A stretch of DNA of 64,000 nucleotides from Clostridia bacterium (GTDB lineage: Bacteria > Bacillota > Clostridia > UMGS1810): positions 1 through 64,000 of the forward strand of contig JAFUPN010000029.1 in NCBI GenBank assembly GCA_017481205.1. Reading direction: 5' to 3'. Numbering within the stretch: position 1 is the first letter of the stretch; each line of letters begins with the position of its first letter. The notes beneath the pieces were generated by a model that saw only the letters and a program-made list of their open reading frames with translations, had not been told where the DNA came from and did not search any database. Positions 36,301 to 45,554 of the stretch are shown piece after piece. The translations under genes and the position numbers were made by a program.

Positions 36301-36403
36301 GCCTTGTGTTCCATGCCCAGAAGGGCATACCCCGGTATTCGCAGGTTGGATTTTTAAAAAGCTCTGGTTCAAGCTTTGAAGCCCGGTTATTTTTATAAAG
36401 CAT
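33302..36403 (-). CDS. GH106-like glycosyl hydrolase (alpha-L-rhamnosidase superfamily)
   Basis: A 1033-residue cytoplasmic enzyme, judged by the absence of a signal peptide. The N-terminal part has the GH106-type pattern: RGMPFWAWNTRLDCDELSQQ, MGYGGFYMHVRQGLETDYLG, DEDRWPSGCAGG, then long catalytic stretches with FIFTDEPQVNWG and GHVLGEDSLYE. The C-terminal 250 residues are a galactose-binding-like sandwich (YAGVSTFITEKTEKLYFGN). Members remove rhamnose or related sugars from glycans, but many relatives are uncharacterised. It sits in an operon with a flavin reductase-rubredoxin upstream and lipid- and metal-related genes downstream, an odd mix. Confidence 0.72.
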   Translation of the reverse strand: MLYKNNRASKLEPELFKNPTCEYRGMPFWAWNTRLDCDELSQQIDIFKEMGYGGFYMHVRQGLETDYLGEEFMTAVKSCTKKAKQENMYACLYDEDRWPSGCAGGIVTKEKKYRKKYLSMTVSDRDNDAKSLEEHLDEGKSLFLGAFDIEFNSDGIMTSYRQVERHEECREKRYFFIDVAEGGEPRFNYQSYSDNMNKECVDKFISTTYDAFRENVGEEFGSTVPFIFTDEPQVNWGAPVSGGFSREESFKPWTHDFADTYFAQYGETVTDRLPELFFDLPDKGSAKVRYNYYRHISERFSTAYMDNIGSWCEKNGIMFTGHVLGEDSLYESACNLGDTMRTYRNMQFPGIDILCDDRVFTTAKQCQSVVHQYGRKGMLSEMYGVTGWDFDFRGHKFQGDWQACLGVTHRVPHLAWQTMKGEGKRDYPASIFYQSPWYKEYRLIEDHFARVSTAMTRGVPVVRTAVIHPIETYWMYVTTNAEAFNKCKELDSHFAELAQWLLEGCVDFDYLAESLLEDICPEGSAPLKAGKMTYDTIIVADCETLRPHTLKILEQFKAKGGRLIFAGNTPSMSLGEKSDRAKALSENTVVIPHSRYELLEVLRDCRDVKIHNSDGSPTENLMYAMRQDGEDRWMYIAHTRTPQLQMYHISAEQRITVAVKGAYTPFLYDTLSGDISPMDFECDGKKTKIRCTIYDFDSLLIKLEPRDVAGEYRSERAASYSGEIKLSPCCEYSLAEPNVLVLDMPRYSLDGEPWQDAEEILRIDETVRKRLGLDLRRTKVVQPYYIKNLPEDHILKLQFTLSSMIDIENTMLAMENAAKATITLNGETVPVEICGWYVDKYIDTVKLPRIKKGENILEITMPFGQRTDLENCFLLGDFGTGYAGVSTFITEKTEKLYFGNIVNQGMAFYGGNIEYSSTFTLDEAADVEFEVSCYRGAMVRVFADGKDTGAIAFPPFKATAENLAEGEHEVKFVLYGNRYNTFSALHTLLADKKRVYIGPDYWRSDGEGWAYEYQTRPMGILKTPVARIIKNTK

Positions 36404-36417
36404 ATTTTTTCTCCTTT

Positions 36418-37047
36418 TTACTGAAGTACAAAATCGGATTTAGGATGCTTACACAGCGGGCATACCCAATCCTCGGGAAGGTCTTCAAATTTTGTGCCTG
36501 TTGCCTTTTCGTCATAGGTATAGCCGCATATTTTGCACACCCATACTCTGCCCTCGGACTTCGGCTGCTGAGGCTTTGGCTTAACATTTGCAAAATAATA
36601 TGCATATGTCATGGAAGGGCTCTCATTAATAACATCACAATCATCAACCGTACCCACAAACATATAATGGGAACCCAGGTCAATTGTATCCCTCACAGTG
36701 CAGCAAAAATATGCATTTGCAACATCCGTTATATACAAAAGCCCGTTAGACCCACGGGAAACATTGCTATAGCCCTCAAACTTATTGCAATCTCTGCCGC
36801 TTTGAAAGCCAAAACGCTGAAAAACAGAAAAATCGGCATTTTCGCCAAGGACAGACACATTGAATTTTCCCGTCTCTCTTATCATATCCGTTGTGTGATT
36901 TGCTTTGTTCACCGCTACCGTAATTGTATTGGGATTGCTTGCCGCCTGAATGGCAGTATTTATGATACATCCATTGTCAAAAGAGCCCGCTTTGGCTGTC
37001 AGCACAAACAAACCGTATGTTAAAGAATATAAAGCTTTTTCGTTCAT
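36418..37047 (-). CDS. flavin reductase-rubredoxin fusion (high-molecular-weight rubredoxin type)
   Basis: A 209-residue fusion. Residues 1-150 form an FMN-binding flavin reductase domain ([40 protein letters not shown]). Residues 165-209 are a rubredoxin with CKICGY and [11 protein letters not shown] binding one iron. Such proteins pass electrons from NADH to flavodiiron proteins or rubrerythrins for oxygen or NO reduction. GGAGG precedes the ATG and a promoter lies about 40 bases upstream. It opens the minus-strand operon. Confidence 0.9.
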   Translation of the reverse strand: MNEKALYSLTYGLFVLTAKAGSFDNGCIINTAIQAASNPNTITVAVNKANHTTDMIRETGKFNVSVLGENADFSVFQRFGFQSGRDCNKFEGYSNVSRGSNGLLYITDVANAYFCCTVRDTIDLGSHYMFVGTVDDCDVINESPSMTYAYYFANVKPKPQQPKSEGRVWVCKICGYTYDEKATGTKFEDLPEDWVCPLCKHPKSDFVLQ

Positions 37048-37087
37048 AAAAAGATACCTCCGTACCGAATTTGCATATATTTAATAT

Positions 37088-37116
37088 ATTGTACCATTTT
37101 TGATTAATTACGTCAA
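37088..37116 (-). promoter_or_regulatory. promoter of the rubredoxin-fusion operon
   Basis: On the minus strand TTGACG (37111-37116) and TACAAT (37088-37093) are 17 bases apart. No PerR-like box is seen near it. Confidence 0.7.
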
Positions 37117-37198
37117 CTAAAATCTACATATATATGTTTTTTGTGGAAATTTCACTTTTTATACCTGTCTATGCAGTGAAAATTAACCCATATTAATA

Positions 37199-37227
37199 TT
37201 GACTATCCGACGGTTTTGTAGTAAAAT
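37199..37227 (+). promoter_or_regulatory. promoter of the aconitase-icd operon
   Basis: TTGACT (37199-37204) and TAAAAT (37222-37227) are 17 bases apart, giving a leader of about 29 bases. Confidence 0.7.
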
Positions 37228-37262
37228 CTATAGTGTATAATTGAAAAAAGGCGGTAATAAAA

Positions 37263-39194
37263 ATGGGACTTACACTTACAGAAAAAATCCTCAAAAACCA
37301 TGTTGTTGACGGCGAATTTGTCAAAGGAAAGGAAATCGGCATAAAAATCGACCAGACCCTTACCCAGGACGCAACCGGAACCATGGCTTATCTTGAATTT
37401 GAAGCAATGGGCGTGCCCAGAGTAAAGACTGAACGCTCTGTAGCATACATAGACCACAACACACTACAGTCCGGCTTTGAAAATGCCGACGACCACCGTT
37501 TTATCGGTTCAATAGCAAAGAAACACGGTATATATTTCTCCCGTCCCGGCAACGGTATATGCCATCAGGTTCATCTTGAGCGCTTCGGTGCTCCCGGCAA
37601 AACCCTTATCGGCTCCGACAGCCACACCCCCACAGGCGGCGGCATAGGTATGATTGCCATAGGTGCAGGCGGTATGGATGTTGCAGTGGCAATGGGCGGC
37701 GGCGCATACTACATCACCTACCCCAAGATTGTTAATGTAAAATTAAGCGGCGCACTCTCCCCCTGGGTATCTGCCAAGGATGTTATCCTGGAAGTGCTCA
37801 GAAGACTCTCCGTTAAAGGCGGCGTAGGCAAGGTTATAGAGTACACCGGCGAGGGTGTTGCTACCCTCTCAGTACCCGAGAGAGCCACCATTACAAACAT
37901 GGGCGCAGAGCTCGGCGCAACCACATCTATATTCCCATCAGACGAGACCACACGCAAATTCCTCAAGGCTCAGGGCAGAGAAGAGGTTTATGTAGAGCTC
38001 AGCCCGGATGCAGACGCAATATATGACGAAACCGTTGAGATAAACTTGAGTGAGCTGGTACCCCTTGCGGCTTGCCCCCACTCTCCCGACAATGTTAAAT
38101 CTGTTGAGGAAATCGGCAGCCTCAAAATCGACCAGGTGTGCATAGGCTCATGTACCAACTCCTCACTCCTTGACATGCTTAAAGTAGCTCACATCCTCAA
38201 GGGCAAGACAGTTCATCCCGATGTATCCCTGTCTATCGCCCCGGGCTCAAAGCAGGTTCTTAATATGCTGGCGCAGAACGGCGCACTGTCCATTCTCATT
38301 GATGCCGGTGCAAGAATATTGGAAAGCGCCTGCGGTCCCTGCATAGGCATGGGTCAGTCGCCCAACTCAAAGGGTATTTCCCTGCGTACCTTCAACCGTA
38401 ACTTTGAGGGACGCTCCGGAACAAAGGATGGTCAGATTTATCTGGTATCACCCGAAATGGCGGCAATATCTGCAATCACAGGAGTCCTTACTGACCCCAG
38501 AGACATCGGCGAAATGCCGGAGTTCGAGCTGCCGGAGGAATTTGTCATCAATGACAATATGATTGTTCCCCCTGCTCCCGAAGCAGAGATGGACTCTGTA
38601 GAAATTCTCCGCGGACCAAACATAAAGCCTTTCCCTGTATCAGAGCCCCTCTGGGAAACAATCGACGCACCCTGCAGCCTCAAGGTTGGCGACAATATCA
38701 CCACAGACCATATCATGCCTGCAGGCGCAAAGATACTTCCACTGCGTTCAAACATCCCCGCTATCTCCCGCCACTGCTTTGCAGTATGCGATGAAAGCTT
38801 CCCCGAAAGAGCAGAAAGCCTCGGCAAGAGTGTAATCATAGGCGGCTCCAACTACGGTCAGGGCTCATCTCGTGAGCACGCTGCCCTTGCACCTCTGTAT
38901 CTGGGAGTTAAGGCGGTTATAACCAAATCCTTTGCCCGTATACATATGGCAAACCTCATAAATGCAGGTATACTGCCCCTGACCTTTGAAAATGAGGCAG
39001 ATTATGACAGAATAGACCAGGGTGACGAAATTGTTATGGAAAACCTGCCGGCTCAGATTAAAGCAGGCGAAATCATAAAGGCAGCCAACAAGACAAAGGG
39101 CTTTGACTTCAATGTTGTGCTTGTTGCATCCGACCGTCAGAAGGATATGCTTTATGCAGGCGGACTCCTTAACTACACGAAGCAGAATTCATAA
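37263..39194 (+). CDS. aconitate hydratase
   Basis: A 643-residue enzyme that interconverts citrate and isocitrate with a [4Fe-4S] cluster. It is the short single-chain form of anaerobic Bacillota, related to isopropylmalate dehydratase. Motifs are [44 protein letters not shown] (cluster cysteines) and the swivel domain [15 protein letters not shown]. The gene is 20 bases before icd with which it forms an operon. There is no citrate synthase in the window. Confidence 0.93.
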   Translation: MGLTLTEKILKNHVVDGEFVKGKEIGIKIDQTLTQDATGTMAYLEFEAMGVPRVKTERSVAYIDHNTLQSGFENADDHRFIGSIAKKHGIYFSRPGNGICHQVHLERFGAPGKTLIGSDSHTPTGGGIGMIAIGAGGMDVAVAMGGGAYYITYPKIVNVKLSGALSPWVSAKDVILEVLRRLSVKGGVGKVIEYTGEGVATLSVPERATITNMGAELGATTSIFPSDETTRKFLKAQGREEVYVELSPDADAIYDETVEINLSELVPLAACPHSPDNVKSVEEIGSLKIDQVCIGSCTNSSLLDMLKVAHILKGKTVHPDVSLSIAPGSKQVLNMLAQNGALSILIDAGARILESACGPCIGMGQSPNSKGISLRTFNRNFEGRSGTKDGQIYLVSPEMAAISAITGVLTDPRDIGEMPEFELPEEFVINDNMIVPPAPEAEMDSVEILRGPNIKPFPVSEPLWETIDAPCSLKVGDNITTDHIMPAGAKILPLRSNIPAISRHCFAVCDESFPERAESLGKSVIIGGSNYGQGSSREHAALAPLYLGVKAVITKSFARIHMANLINAGILPLTFENEADYDRIDQGDEIVMENLPAQIKAGEIIKAANKTKGFDFNVVLVASDRQKDMLYAGGLLNYTKQNS

Positions 39195-39214
39195 TAACGA
39201 AAGGAACTAAAGTA

Positions 39215-40426
39215 ATGGCAAAAATTCAGATGAAAACTCCCCTTGTGGAGATGGACGGAGACGAAATGACCAGAATTATCTGGCAAATGATAAAGGATAT
39301 TCTTCTCACACCGTACATAGACCTTAATACAGAATACTATGACCTCGGTCTGGAGCACAGAAACGAGACCGACGATCAGGTAACAGTGGACAGCGCAAAC
39401 GCAACAAAAAAATACGGAGTTGCGGTAAAATGTGCCACCATCACCCCCAATGCCGCAAGAATGGATGAATACGACCTTAAGGAGATGTGGAAGTCCCCCA
39501 ACGGCACTATCAGAGCAATCCTTGACGGAACAGTTTTCCGCACACCTATCATAGTAAAGGGCATCACCCCCTACATACCCACCTGGACAAAGCCTATAAC
39601 CATTGCCCGTCATGCATACGGCGATGTGTACAAGAATGTTGAGATGCAGGTAGAAAAAGGCAGCAAGTGTGAGCTGGTATGCACCAAGGACGGAGTAGAA
39701 AAAAGAGAAACAATCTTTGACTTTGCAAGCACCGGCGGTATTATACAGGGTCTCCACAACAAGGACGACTCCATCGCAAGCTTTGCCCGCTGCTGCTTCA
39801 ACTTTGCCCTTGATACAAAGCAGGATTTGTGGTTTGCCTCCAAGGACACCATTTCCAAAAAGTATGACCACCGGTTCAAGGATATTTTTGCAGAGATTTT
39901 TGAAAATGAATATAAAGACAAATTCGCTGCAGCCGGTATAGAATATTTCTACACCCTCATTGACGACGCAGTTGCCCGTGTTATCCGTTCAAACGGCGGC
40001 TACATATGGGCTTGCAAGAACTACGACGGCGATGTTATGAGCGACATGGTTGCCACAGCCTATGGCTCACTGGCAATGATGACCAGTGTGCTGGTATCTC
40101 CCGACGGAGTATATGAGTACGAGGCTGCCCACGGCACAGTACAGCGCCACTACTACAAGCACCTCAAAGGTGAAGAAACATCTACAAACAGTGTAGCAAC
40201 CCTCTTTGCATGGACAGGCGCCCTAAATAAACGCGGCGAGCTGGATGGCAACAAGGAGCTGAGCGACTTTGCAAAGAAGCTTGAAGCCGCTGCTATCAAA
40301 ACAATTGAAGACGGTGTTATGACCGGCGACCTCTACGCCCTGTCAACACTGGAAAACAAAAAGAAAGTCAATACGGAAGCTTTCCTTAAAGAAGTTAAGG
40401 TAAGACTGGATATGATGCTCAAATAA
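39215..40426 (+). CDS. icd: NADP-dependent isocitrate dehydrogenase, eukaryote-like type
   Basis: A 403-residue enzyme making 2-oxoglutarate and NADPH from isocitrate. The sequence is of the homodimeric, mitochondrial-like class: [58 protein letters not shown] and [20 protein letters not shown]. With the aconitase it gives the oxidative half-branch from citrate to glutamate precursors. AAAGGA lies before the ATG. A terminator follows 12 bases after the stop. Confidence 0.95.
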   Translation: MAKIQMKTPLVEMDGDEMTRIIWQMIKDILLTPYIDLNTEYYDLGLEHRNETDDQVTVDSANATKKYGVAVKCATITPNAARMDEYDLKEMWKSPNGTIRAILDGTVFRTPIIVKGITPYIPTWTKPITIARHAYGDVYKNVEMQVEKGSKCELVCTKDGVEKRETIFDFASTGGIIQGLHNKDDSIASFARCCFNFALDTKQDLWFASKDTISKKYDHRFKDIFAEIFENEYKDKFAAAGIEYFYTLIDDAVARVIRSNGGYIWACKNYDGDVMSDMVATAYGSLAMMTSVLVSPDGVYEYEAAHGTVQRHYYKHLKGEETSTNSVATLFAWTGALNKRGELDGNKELSDFAKKLEAAAIKTIEDGVMTGDLYALSTLENKKKVNTEAFLKEVKVRLDMMLK

Positions 40427-40437
40427 AATAAAGACCA

Positions 40438-40490
40438 GGGGTTGTCGCAAATTGAATTTTAAATGCTCAATTTGCGACAACCCCTCTTAT
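40438..40490. terminator. 18-pair convergent terminator (TTGTCGCAAATTGA type)
   Basis: GGGGTTGTCGCAAATTGA (40438-40455) pairs with TCAATTTGCGACAACCCC (40467-40484). It separates icd from the convergent EF-G-like gene. Nearly the same stem occurs at 53632. Confidence 0.8.
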
Positions 40491-40505
40491 TAACTGATTT
40501 ATTTT

Positions 40506-42581
40506 TTATTCCTGATTTGCCTTAGCTGCGGCAACAACCTTTTCTTTTACATCATTTGGAGCGTCCTCATAGCGTACAAAATCAAATGAAAATTCGCCTC
40601 TGCCGTTTGTGAGGGCTCTCAGGTCGATAGCATATTTGCCCATTTCAGACATAGGCACCTCTGCCTCAACCTCTGTGACACCTCCGCCTACAGGATTCAT
40701 ACCCATGATTCTGCCGCGGCGCTTGTTGATATCGCCTATGATATCTCCGGTATAGTCATCGCGCACAGTTACCTTAAGAGCGCCAATGGGTTCAAGGAGC
40801 ACGGGGCTTGCCTGTTCCATAGCAGCCTTGTAAGCAAGAGCTGCCGCGGTCTTAAATGCCATTTCCGATGAGTCAACTGCATGGTAGGAGCCGTCAACCA
40901 AGGTAGCCTTGAGGTTAACCATGGGATAACCTGCCAGCACACCCTGCTTCATGCTTTCCTGAATACCCTTTTCAACAGCGGGGAAATAGTTCTTGGGAAC
41001 GCTTCCGCCGAATACATTTTCTTCAAAGGTAAGTCCTTCGCCCTCGCCGGGTTCAAATTCTACCCATACATGACCATACTGACCGTGACCGCCGGACTGC
41101 TTCTTATGCTTTCCTTCGGTCTTAACCTTTTTGCGGATAGCCTCTCTGTATGCAATCTTTGGCTCTACCAAATCTGCACTGACAGAGAATTTTGTTGCAA
41201 GCTTTGTCATAATAACATTAAGATGCTGCTCGCCGATACCCTCTATAATGGTCTGATGTGTCTCGTGGTTTCTGTATACATTGAAGGTGGGGTCCTCCTG
41301 CATAAGCTTTTTGAGACCGTTGCTTATCTTTTCGTCATCTCCCTTTGCCTTGGGGATAATAGCCATAGCAAGAACAGGCTTGGGGAATATAAACTTTGGC
41401 ATGATAATGGGCTCTTTTTCTGTACAGAGACAGTCACAAGTATCGGTATCAGCCAGCTTTGTCACTGCGCCTATATCTCCTGCATAGAGCTTGGGAACTT
41501 CAATAAGCTTTTTGCCCCGCACAACATAAATCTTACCGATTTTTTCCTGTTTCTGCTTATCTGCATTATATACGGTTGTATCAGCCTTGAGTGTGCCTGC
41601 CATAACCTTAAAGTATGACATCTTGCCAAAATACGGATCAACAACGGTTTTGAAAACACGCACGATAAGCGGATTGTCCTTGTCGCACACAATTTCTATA
41701 GGACTGTTGGTCTTTACATCGTGAGCCTTGTGGAGGAAAACCTCATCCGGAGCGGGCATATACTTAACAATACTGTCAAGAAGCAGTTCAACACCGATAT
41801 TCTTCATTACGGAGCCTGCCATAACAATAGACATTGTGCCGTATTTGAGACCGTATTTAATAGCATAGCTGATTTCTTCATCGGAAAATTCTTCGCCGTT
41901 AAAGTATTTTTCCATATATTCCTCGTTAACCTCGGCAACAGCCTCCATAAGCATTGCACGCTGCTCCTCGGCAAAATCCATCATATCAGCCGGGATATCC
42001 TCATATGTAGCGGTGCCGTCTGCGGCAAACATCTTTGCTTTCATCTTTACTATGTCAACAAAGCCCTTGAACTCATCTCCGTCCTTAATGGGGAAAGCAA
42101 AAGGAGCAACGGATTTACCGAAGGTTTCCTTAAGCTCGTTAACTGTCTTTGCGTAATCTGCCTTGGGGTCGTCCAGCTTGTTTACAAAGAAAATAACCGG
42201 GATATCCTTAATCTTAGCCATTTTCCATGCTTTTTCGGTACCTGCGCTTACGCCTGATTTACCGCTGACAACGATAACCGCACTGCCGCTTACTCTCACG
42301 CCTTCTATCATTTCGCCTACAAAATCGAAATATCCGGGAGTATCTACAACATTTATTTTAACGCCCTTCCATTCCAACGGAGCAACTGAGGTGTTAATCG
42401 AGATTTTTCTCTTAATCTCTTCCGGGTCATAGTCGGACACTGTGTTTCCGTCAAGCACTTTTCCCAGTCTGTCAGTAGCGCAAGCCTTGTAAAGCATAGC
42501 CTCACAAAGAGATGTCTTTCCCGCGCCGCCGTGGGATATGAGACACACATTTCTCATGTTTCTTGTTAAATAATCATACAT
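40506..42581 (-). CDS. elongation factor G-like GTPase (paralogue)
   Basis: A 691-residue translational GTPase with the five EF-G domains. G motifs are SHGGAGKTSL (P-loop), KINVVDTPGYFDF and FFVNKLDDPKAD. Domain IV shows SGGHGQYGHVWVEFEPGEGE and YHAVDSSEMAFKTAA. It is not in a rpsL-rpsG-fusA-tuf operon. The divergent G1 sequence, and switch regions typical of the EF-G2-like group, point to a paralogue rather than the main factor, perhaps in ribosome recycling or stress. That role is not settled. AGGAGG precedes the ATG. A structured leader of about 150 bases lies upstream. Confidence 0.85.
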   Translation of the reverse strand: MYDYLTRNMRNVCLISHGGAGKTSLCEAMLYKACATDRLGKVLDGNTVSDYDPEEIKRKISINTSVAPLEWKGVKINVVDTPGYFDFVGEMIEGVRVSGSAVIVVSGKSGVSAGTEKAWKMAKIKDIPVIFFVNKLDDPKADYAKTVNELKETFGKSVAPFAFPIKDGDEFKGFVDIVKMKAKMFAADGTATYEDIPADMMDFAEEQRAMLMEAVAEVNEEYMEKYFNGEEFSDEEISYAIKYGLKYGTMSIVMAGSVMKNIGVELLLDSIVKYMPAPDEVFLHKAHDVKTNSPIEIVCDKDNPLIVRVFKTVVDPYFGKMSYFKVMAGTLKADTTVYNADKQKQEKIGKIYVVRGKKLIEVPKLYAGDIGAVTKLADTDTCDCLCTEKEPIIMPKFIFPKPVLAMAIIPKAKGDDEKISNGLKKLMQEDPTFNVYRNHETHQTIIEGIGEQHLNVIMTKLATKFSVSADLVEPKIAYREAIRKKVKTEGKHKKQSGGHGQYGHVWVEFEPGEGEGLTFEENVFGGSVPKNYFPAVEKGIQESMKQGVLAGYPMVNLKATLVDGSYHAVDSSEMAFKTAAALAYKAAMEQASPVLLEPIGALKVTVRDDYTGDIIGDINKRRGRIMGMNPVGGGVTEVEAEVPMSEMGKYAIDLRALTNGRGEFSFDFVRYEDAPNDVKEKVVAAAKANQE

Positions 42582-42641
42582 TGCAAATTCCTCCTCTTAA
42601 ATTGTATTATTGTCAATGTCTTTATGGAAAGCGGGGCTCGC

Positions 42642-42793
42642 CAGACTGTCGAATAATTCGTGATTTTGTTCGCCCAGATGTGGGGACGTACATGCCGTGT
42701 CAGCCAAAAGCGTTATGACACGGGGCTTTCAGCCTATCACATAAGTCCTCCACCGAGCTCTTCTGTGTTACAATTGAATTATTCTACAGTCTG
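42642..42793 (-). ncRNA. structured RNA with 6S-like architecture upstream of the EF-G paralogue
   Basis: On the minus strand a closing stem joins CAGACTGTAGAATAATTC (42793-42776) to GAATTATTCGACAGTCTG (42659-42642), 17 pairs of 18. Inside, a large open bubble is followed by GTGGAGGAC with GTCCCCAC (bulged A), a small GGC-TGAAA-GCC hairpin and an apical stem CCGTGTCA/TGACACGG. Closing stem, central bubble and long apical arm are the plan of 6S RNA, and the size (about 150-190 bases) fits. It could instead be a cis-acting leader. Orientation is taken from the EF-G gene and is not proven. The rest of the 489-base gap 42582-43070 is AT-rich with no gene. Confidence 0.42.
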
Positions 42794-43011
42794 TCGCCTG
42801 CAGGTTATCAAAAATATACAAATTCCGAATTTCCAAATCATAAAAAACATTACATAATATATTAATTCTATTTTTTTCGATGTATTCCTTTTATTTTCAA
42901 AAAATATAATAACCAATATTTTTACAAAAACATTGTCAGTTTTGCACAATACGACTTTTAAAAAGACATTTTTTTACAGAAAAATAACCAAACAAAATTT
43001 TTCTCTTGCTC

Positions 43012-43040
43012 TTGCAATAAATCCGGCAAAGTGGTAGAAT
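43012..43040 (+). promoter_or_regulatory. promoter of the GT4-CsaB gene
   Basis: TTGCAA (43012-43017) and TAGAAT (43035-43040) are 17 bases apart, about 24 bases upstream of the ribosome site. Confidence 0.65.
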
Positions 43041-43070
43041 ATAACTATATAAAATAAAGAGGTATTGCTC

Positions 43071-45287
43071 ATGAAAATATTAATGGCATTAAACGGACTT
43101 GATATCGGCGGCGCAGAGACCCATGTGGTGGAGCTGTCAAAGGAAATACAGAGAAGAGGACATCAGGTGATTATGGTTTCCTCCGGCGGAGTATATCAGC
43201 AGGAGGTAGAGGACGCCGGAATAAAGCATTACAAGGTGCTGCTTACCTCCCGAAGTCCCGGAGATATATCGGCTTCAAAAAAGCAGCTTAAGGAAATCAT
43301 CCTCGCGGAAAAACCTGATATTGTGCACTCCCATGCGCGAATACCGGGTTTTCTTCTTGACATGGTTCACAAGGAGCTTGACAAAGCATTTGTCTTTGTA
43401 ACCACAGCCCACTGGACCTTTGACACTTCTTTTCTGGTAAAAAAGCTTACCCGCTGGGGAGAAAAGACCCTTGCCGTAAGTGACGACCTGAAAAAGTATC
43501 TTCTTAAATATTACCCGGAGGTAAAAGAAGAAAACATATATATAAGCATCAATGGTATAGACGGACGCAAATTCAGCAAGGATGTATCCGGCGAAAGAGT
43601 GGCAAAGGAATTTAACCTCACCCCCGGAGCAAAAAGAATTGTGTATGTAAGCCGCCTTAATCCGGCAGTATGTGCGCCGGCATACGGCATTATAGAAAAA
43701 ATTGAAAAAATCGACAAAGCAGTGCCCGGTGTGGAGGTTATCATAGTAGGCGGCGGCGACTGCCTTGAGGATATGACTCAAAAGGCAGAAGAGGTGAATA
43801 AGCGCCTGGGCAGACGTGCAATTATTATGGCTGGACCCAGAACCGATATAAACGAAATCCATGCCAATGCCGATGTATGCGTAGGTGTGAGCCGTGCTAT
43901 ACTTGAGCCGATGATTATGGAAAAAAAATGTGTTGTTGCAGGTCAGGAGGGCTATATCGGCATACTGACTCCCGACAAGCTGGATATGGCAATAAAATGC
44001 AACTTCACCTGCCGTGGATGCGCTCCCTTGGATTCTGATACCCTCAGCGATGACATAATCAGACTGTTCAATATGAATCCGGAACAGGCAAAAGAAGTTA
44101 CCGACTACGGCAAAAGCGTTGTCGAGACCTATTATTCTGTCAAAAAAATGGCAGATGACAACCTTGCCATGTACTGTGACGCCCTGAGAGATTGCCGCAA
44201 GGAAGCCGCAATCATGGGCTACTACGGCTACGAAAATAGCGGAGACGACGCACTTTTGCGAGCAATTATCGGAGATATAAAAACTGTTGACCAATATTTT
44301 ACTCCCATTGTATTTTCCAACAATCCGGAAAAAACCTCAAAAGCCTACGGAGTTGAATGTATAGACAGATTTTCAGTAAGACAGATTATAAAAACGCTCA
44401 AAAAGGTAAAACTCTTTATAGTTGGCGGCGGAAGTCTCATTCAGGACGTGACCAGCACAAAATCCCTGCTTTACTACCTGTATTGCATCCGTCTTGCCAA
44501 GAAAAACGGGCTCAAAGTTATGTTGTATGCCAACGGAATAGGCCCCATAGCAGGAAAAAGCAACGTTAAAAGAGCTGCAAAGGTGCTGAATATGGTGGAT
44601 GTAATCACCCTGAGAGACAGCGAATCCGCAAAGCTTCTTGAAAAAATGGGAGTAACCAAGCCTGAAATAATCCTCACTGCAGACCCGGCATTCAGCCTCA
44701 GACCCTGCACCGATGCAGAAACAGACAAGCTCCTTGAGGAGTTGGGGATAAAAGAAAAATACATCTGTATGTCTGTAAGAAACTGGAAGGACAGCTCGCA
44801 GGATATTTTAAAGGGAATTGCGCAAATGGCGGACTACATAAGCGAAAAGCACGGTCTACTGCCCGTCTTTGTTCCCATGCAGTACACCAAGGACAAGGAG
44901 GTAAGCGAAAAAATTATTACCCTTATGAAGCAAAAGGGTGTGTTTGTAAACGAGCCTCTGGAAATAGAAAAGCTCCTCGGACTTATTGCACATTCCGAAG
45001 CGGCTGTTGCAGTAAGACTTCATATGCTGGTGTTCGGCGCACTTACAAAAACGCCGTCAATAGGTATAGAATACGACCCCAAGGTATCATCATTTCAGGA
45101 ATATATCGGTCAACCCTACTGCATAAAGCCTGCAGATATCGAAAACGGAAGATATAAAGCAACAATCGACAAATTTATGACTGAAAAAGAAAACACAAAA
45201 CAAATACTTGAAAAAGCACTTCCTGCTATGAAAGAAAAAGCATTTGAAAATGCAAAAATTGCTGTAAGATTAGCAGAATCAAAGTAA
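43071..45287 (+). CDS. glycosyltransferase GT4 - polysaccharide pyruvyl transferase (CsaB) fusion
   Basis: A 738-residue cytoplasmic two-domain protein. Residues 1-370 are a GT-B glycosyltransferase of family 4 (MALNGLDIGGAETHVVELSK, VYVSRLNPAVCAPAYGIIEK, ILEPMIMEKKCVVAGQEG). Residues 380-738 are a CsaB-type pyruvyl transferase (YYGYENSGDDALLRAIIGDI, LFIVGGGSLIQD, LYANGIGPIAG, VRLHMLVFGALTKTPSIGIE). CsaB adds ketal pyruvate to secondary cell-wall polymer, the anchor for SLH domains, and the window encodes two SLH proteins. Start 43071 fits AGAGG at 8 bases; a TTG six bases upstream is too close to it. The fusion of both steps in one chain is notable. Confidence 0.9.
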   Translation: MKILMALNGLDIGGAETHVVELSKEIQRRGHQVIMVSSGGVYQQEVEDAGIKHYKVLLTSRSPGDISASKKQLKEIILAEKPDIVHSHARIPGFLLDMVHKELDKAFVFVTTAHWTFDTSFLVKKLTRWGEKTLAVSDDLKKYLLKYYPEVKEENIYISINGIDGRKFSKDVSGERVAKEFNLTPGAKRIVYVSRLNPAVCAPAYGIIEKIEKIDKAVPGVEVIIVGGGDCLEDMTQKAEEVNKRLGRRAIIMAGPRTDINEIHANADVCVGVSRAILEPMIMEKKCVVAGQEGYIGILTPDKLDMAIKCNFTCRGCAPLDSDTLSDDIIRLFNMNPEQAKEVTDYGKSVVETYYSVKKMADDNLAMYCDALRDCRKEAAIMGYYGYENSGDDALLRAIIGDIKTVDQYFTPIVFSNNPEKTSKAYGVECIDRFSVRQIIKTLKKVKLFIVGGGSLIQDVTSTKSLLYYLYCIRLAKKNGLKVMLYANGIGPIAGKSNVKRAAKVLNMVDVITLRDSESAKLLEKMGVTKPEIILTADPAFSLRPCTDAETDKLLEELGIKEKYICMSVRNWKDSSQDILKGIAQMADYISEKHGLLPVFVPMQYTKDKEVSEKIITLMKQKGVFVNEPLEIEKLLGLIAHSEAAVAVRLHMLVFGALTKTPSIGIEYDPKVSSFQEYIGQPYCIKPADIENGRYKATIDKFMTEKENTKQILEKALPAMKEKAFENAKIAVRLAESK

Positions 45288-45300
45288 GGAGAACTGAAAA

Positions 45301-45543
45301 ATGAATTACGAATACAAAACAAAAGGCGTTTGTGCCGCTAAAATCAATTTTGATGTGGAAGACGGAATTGTAAAGAATGTAAAATTTATGGGTGGCTGCA
45401 ACGGAAACACTCAGGGTATAGCAAGACTTGCCGAGGGCAGACCCGCAAGCGAAATAATAGAGCTGCTGGAAGGTATAAAATGCGGCTTCAAAAACACCTC
45501 ATGCCCGGATCAGCTGGCAAAAGCACTTATGGAAATACAGTAA
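45301..45543 (+). CDS. TSCPD-domain protein (TIGR03905 type)
   Basis: An 80-residue protein of a small family of unknown function. It has GVCAAKINFDVEDGIVKNVK, GGCNGNTQGIARL and KNTSCPDQLAKAL, the last giving the domain its name. Similar sequences occur alone or at the end of some B12-type ribonucleotide reductases. It lies 13 bases after the GT4-CsaB gene, with AAGGAG upstream, and ends the transcript. Confidence 0.88.
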   Translation: MNYEYKTKGVCAAKINFDVEDGIVKNVKFMGGCNGNTQGIARLAEGRPASEIIELLEGIKCGFKNTSCPDQLAKALMEIQ

Positions 45544-45554
45544 TTAGAAATGTA

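Noticed and set aside
40506..42581. main housekeeping fusA
   Set aside because: No ribosomal-protein or tuf neighbours, and the P-loop and switch regions are of the paralogue type.
43275..44294. 339-codon antisense frame over the GT4-CsaB gene
   Set aside because: Shadow of a clear two-domain enzyme; no start signal or recognisable motif.
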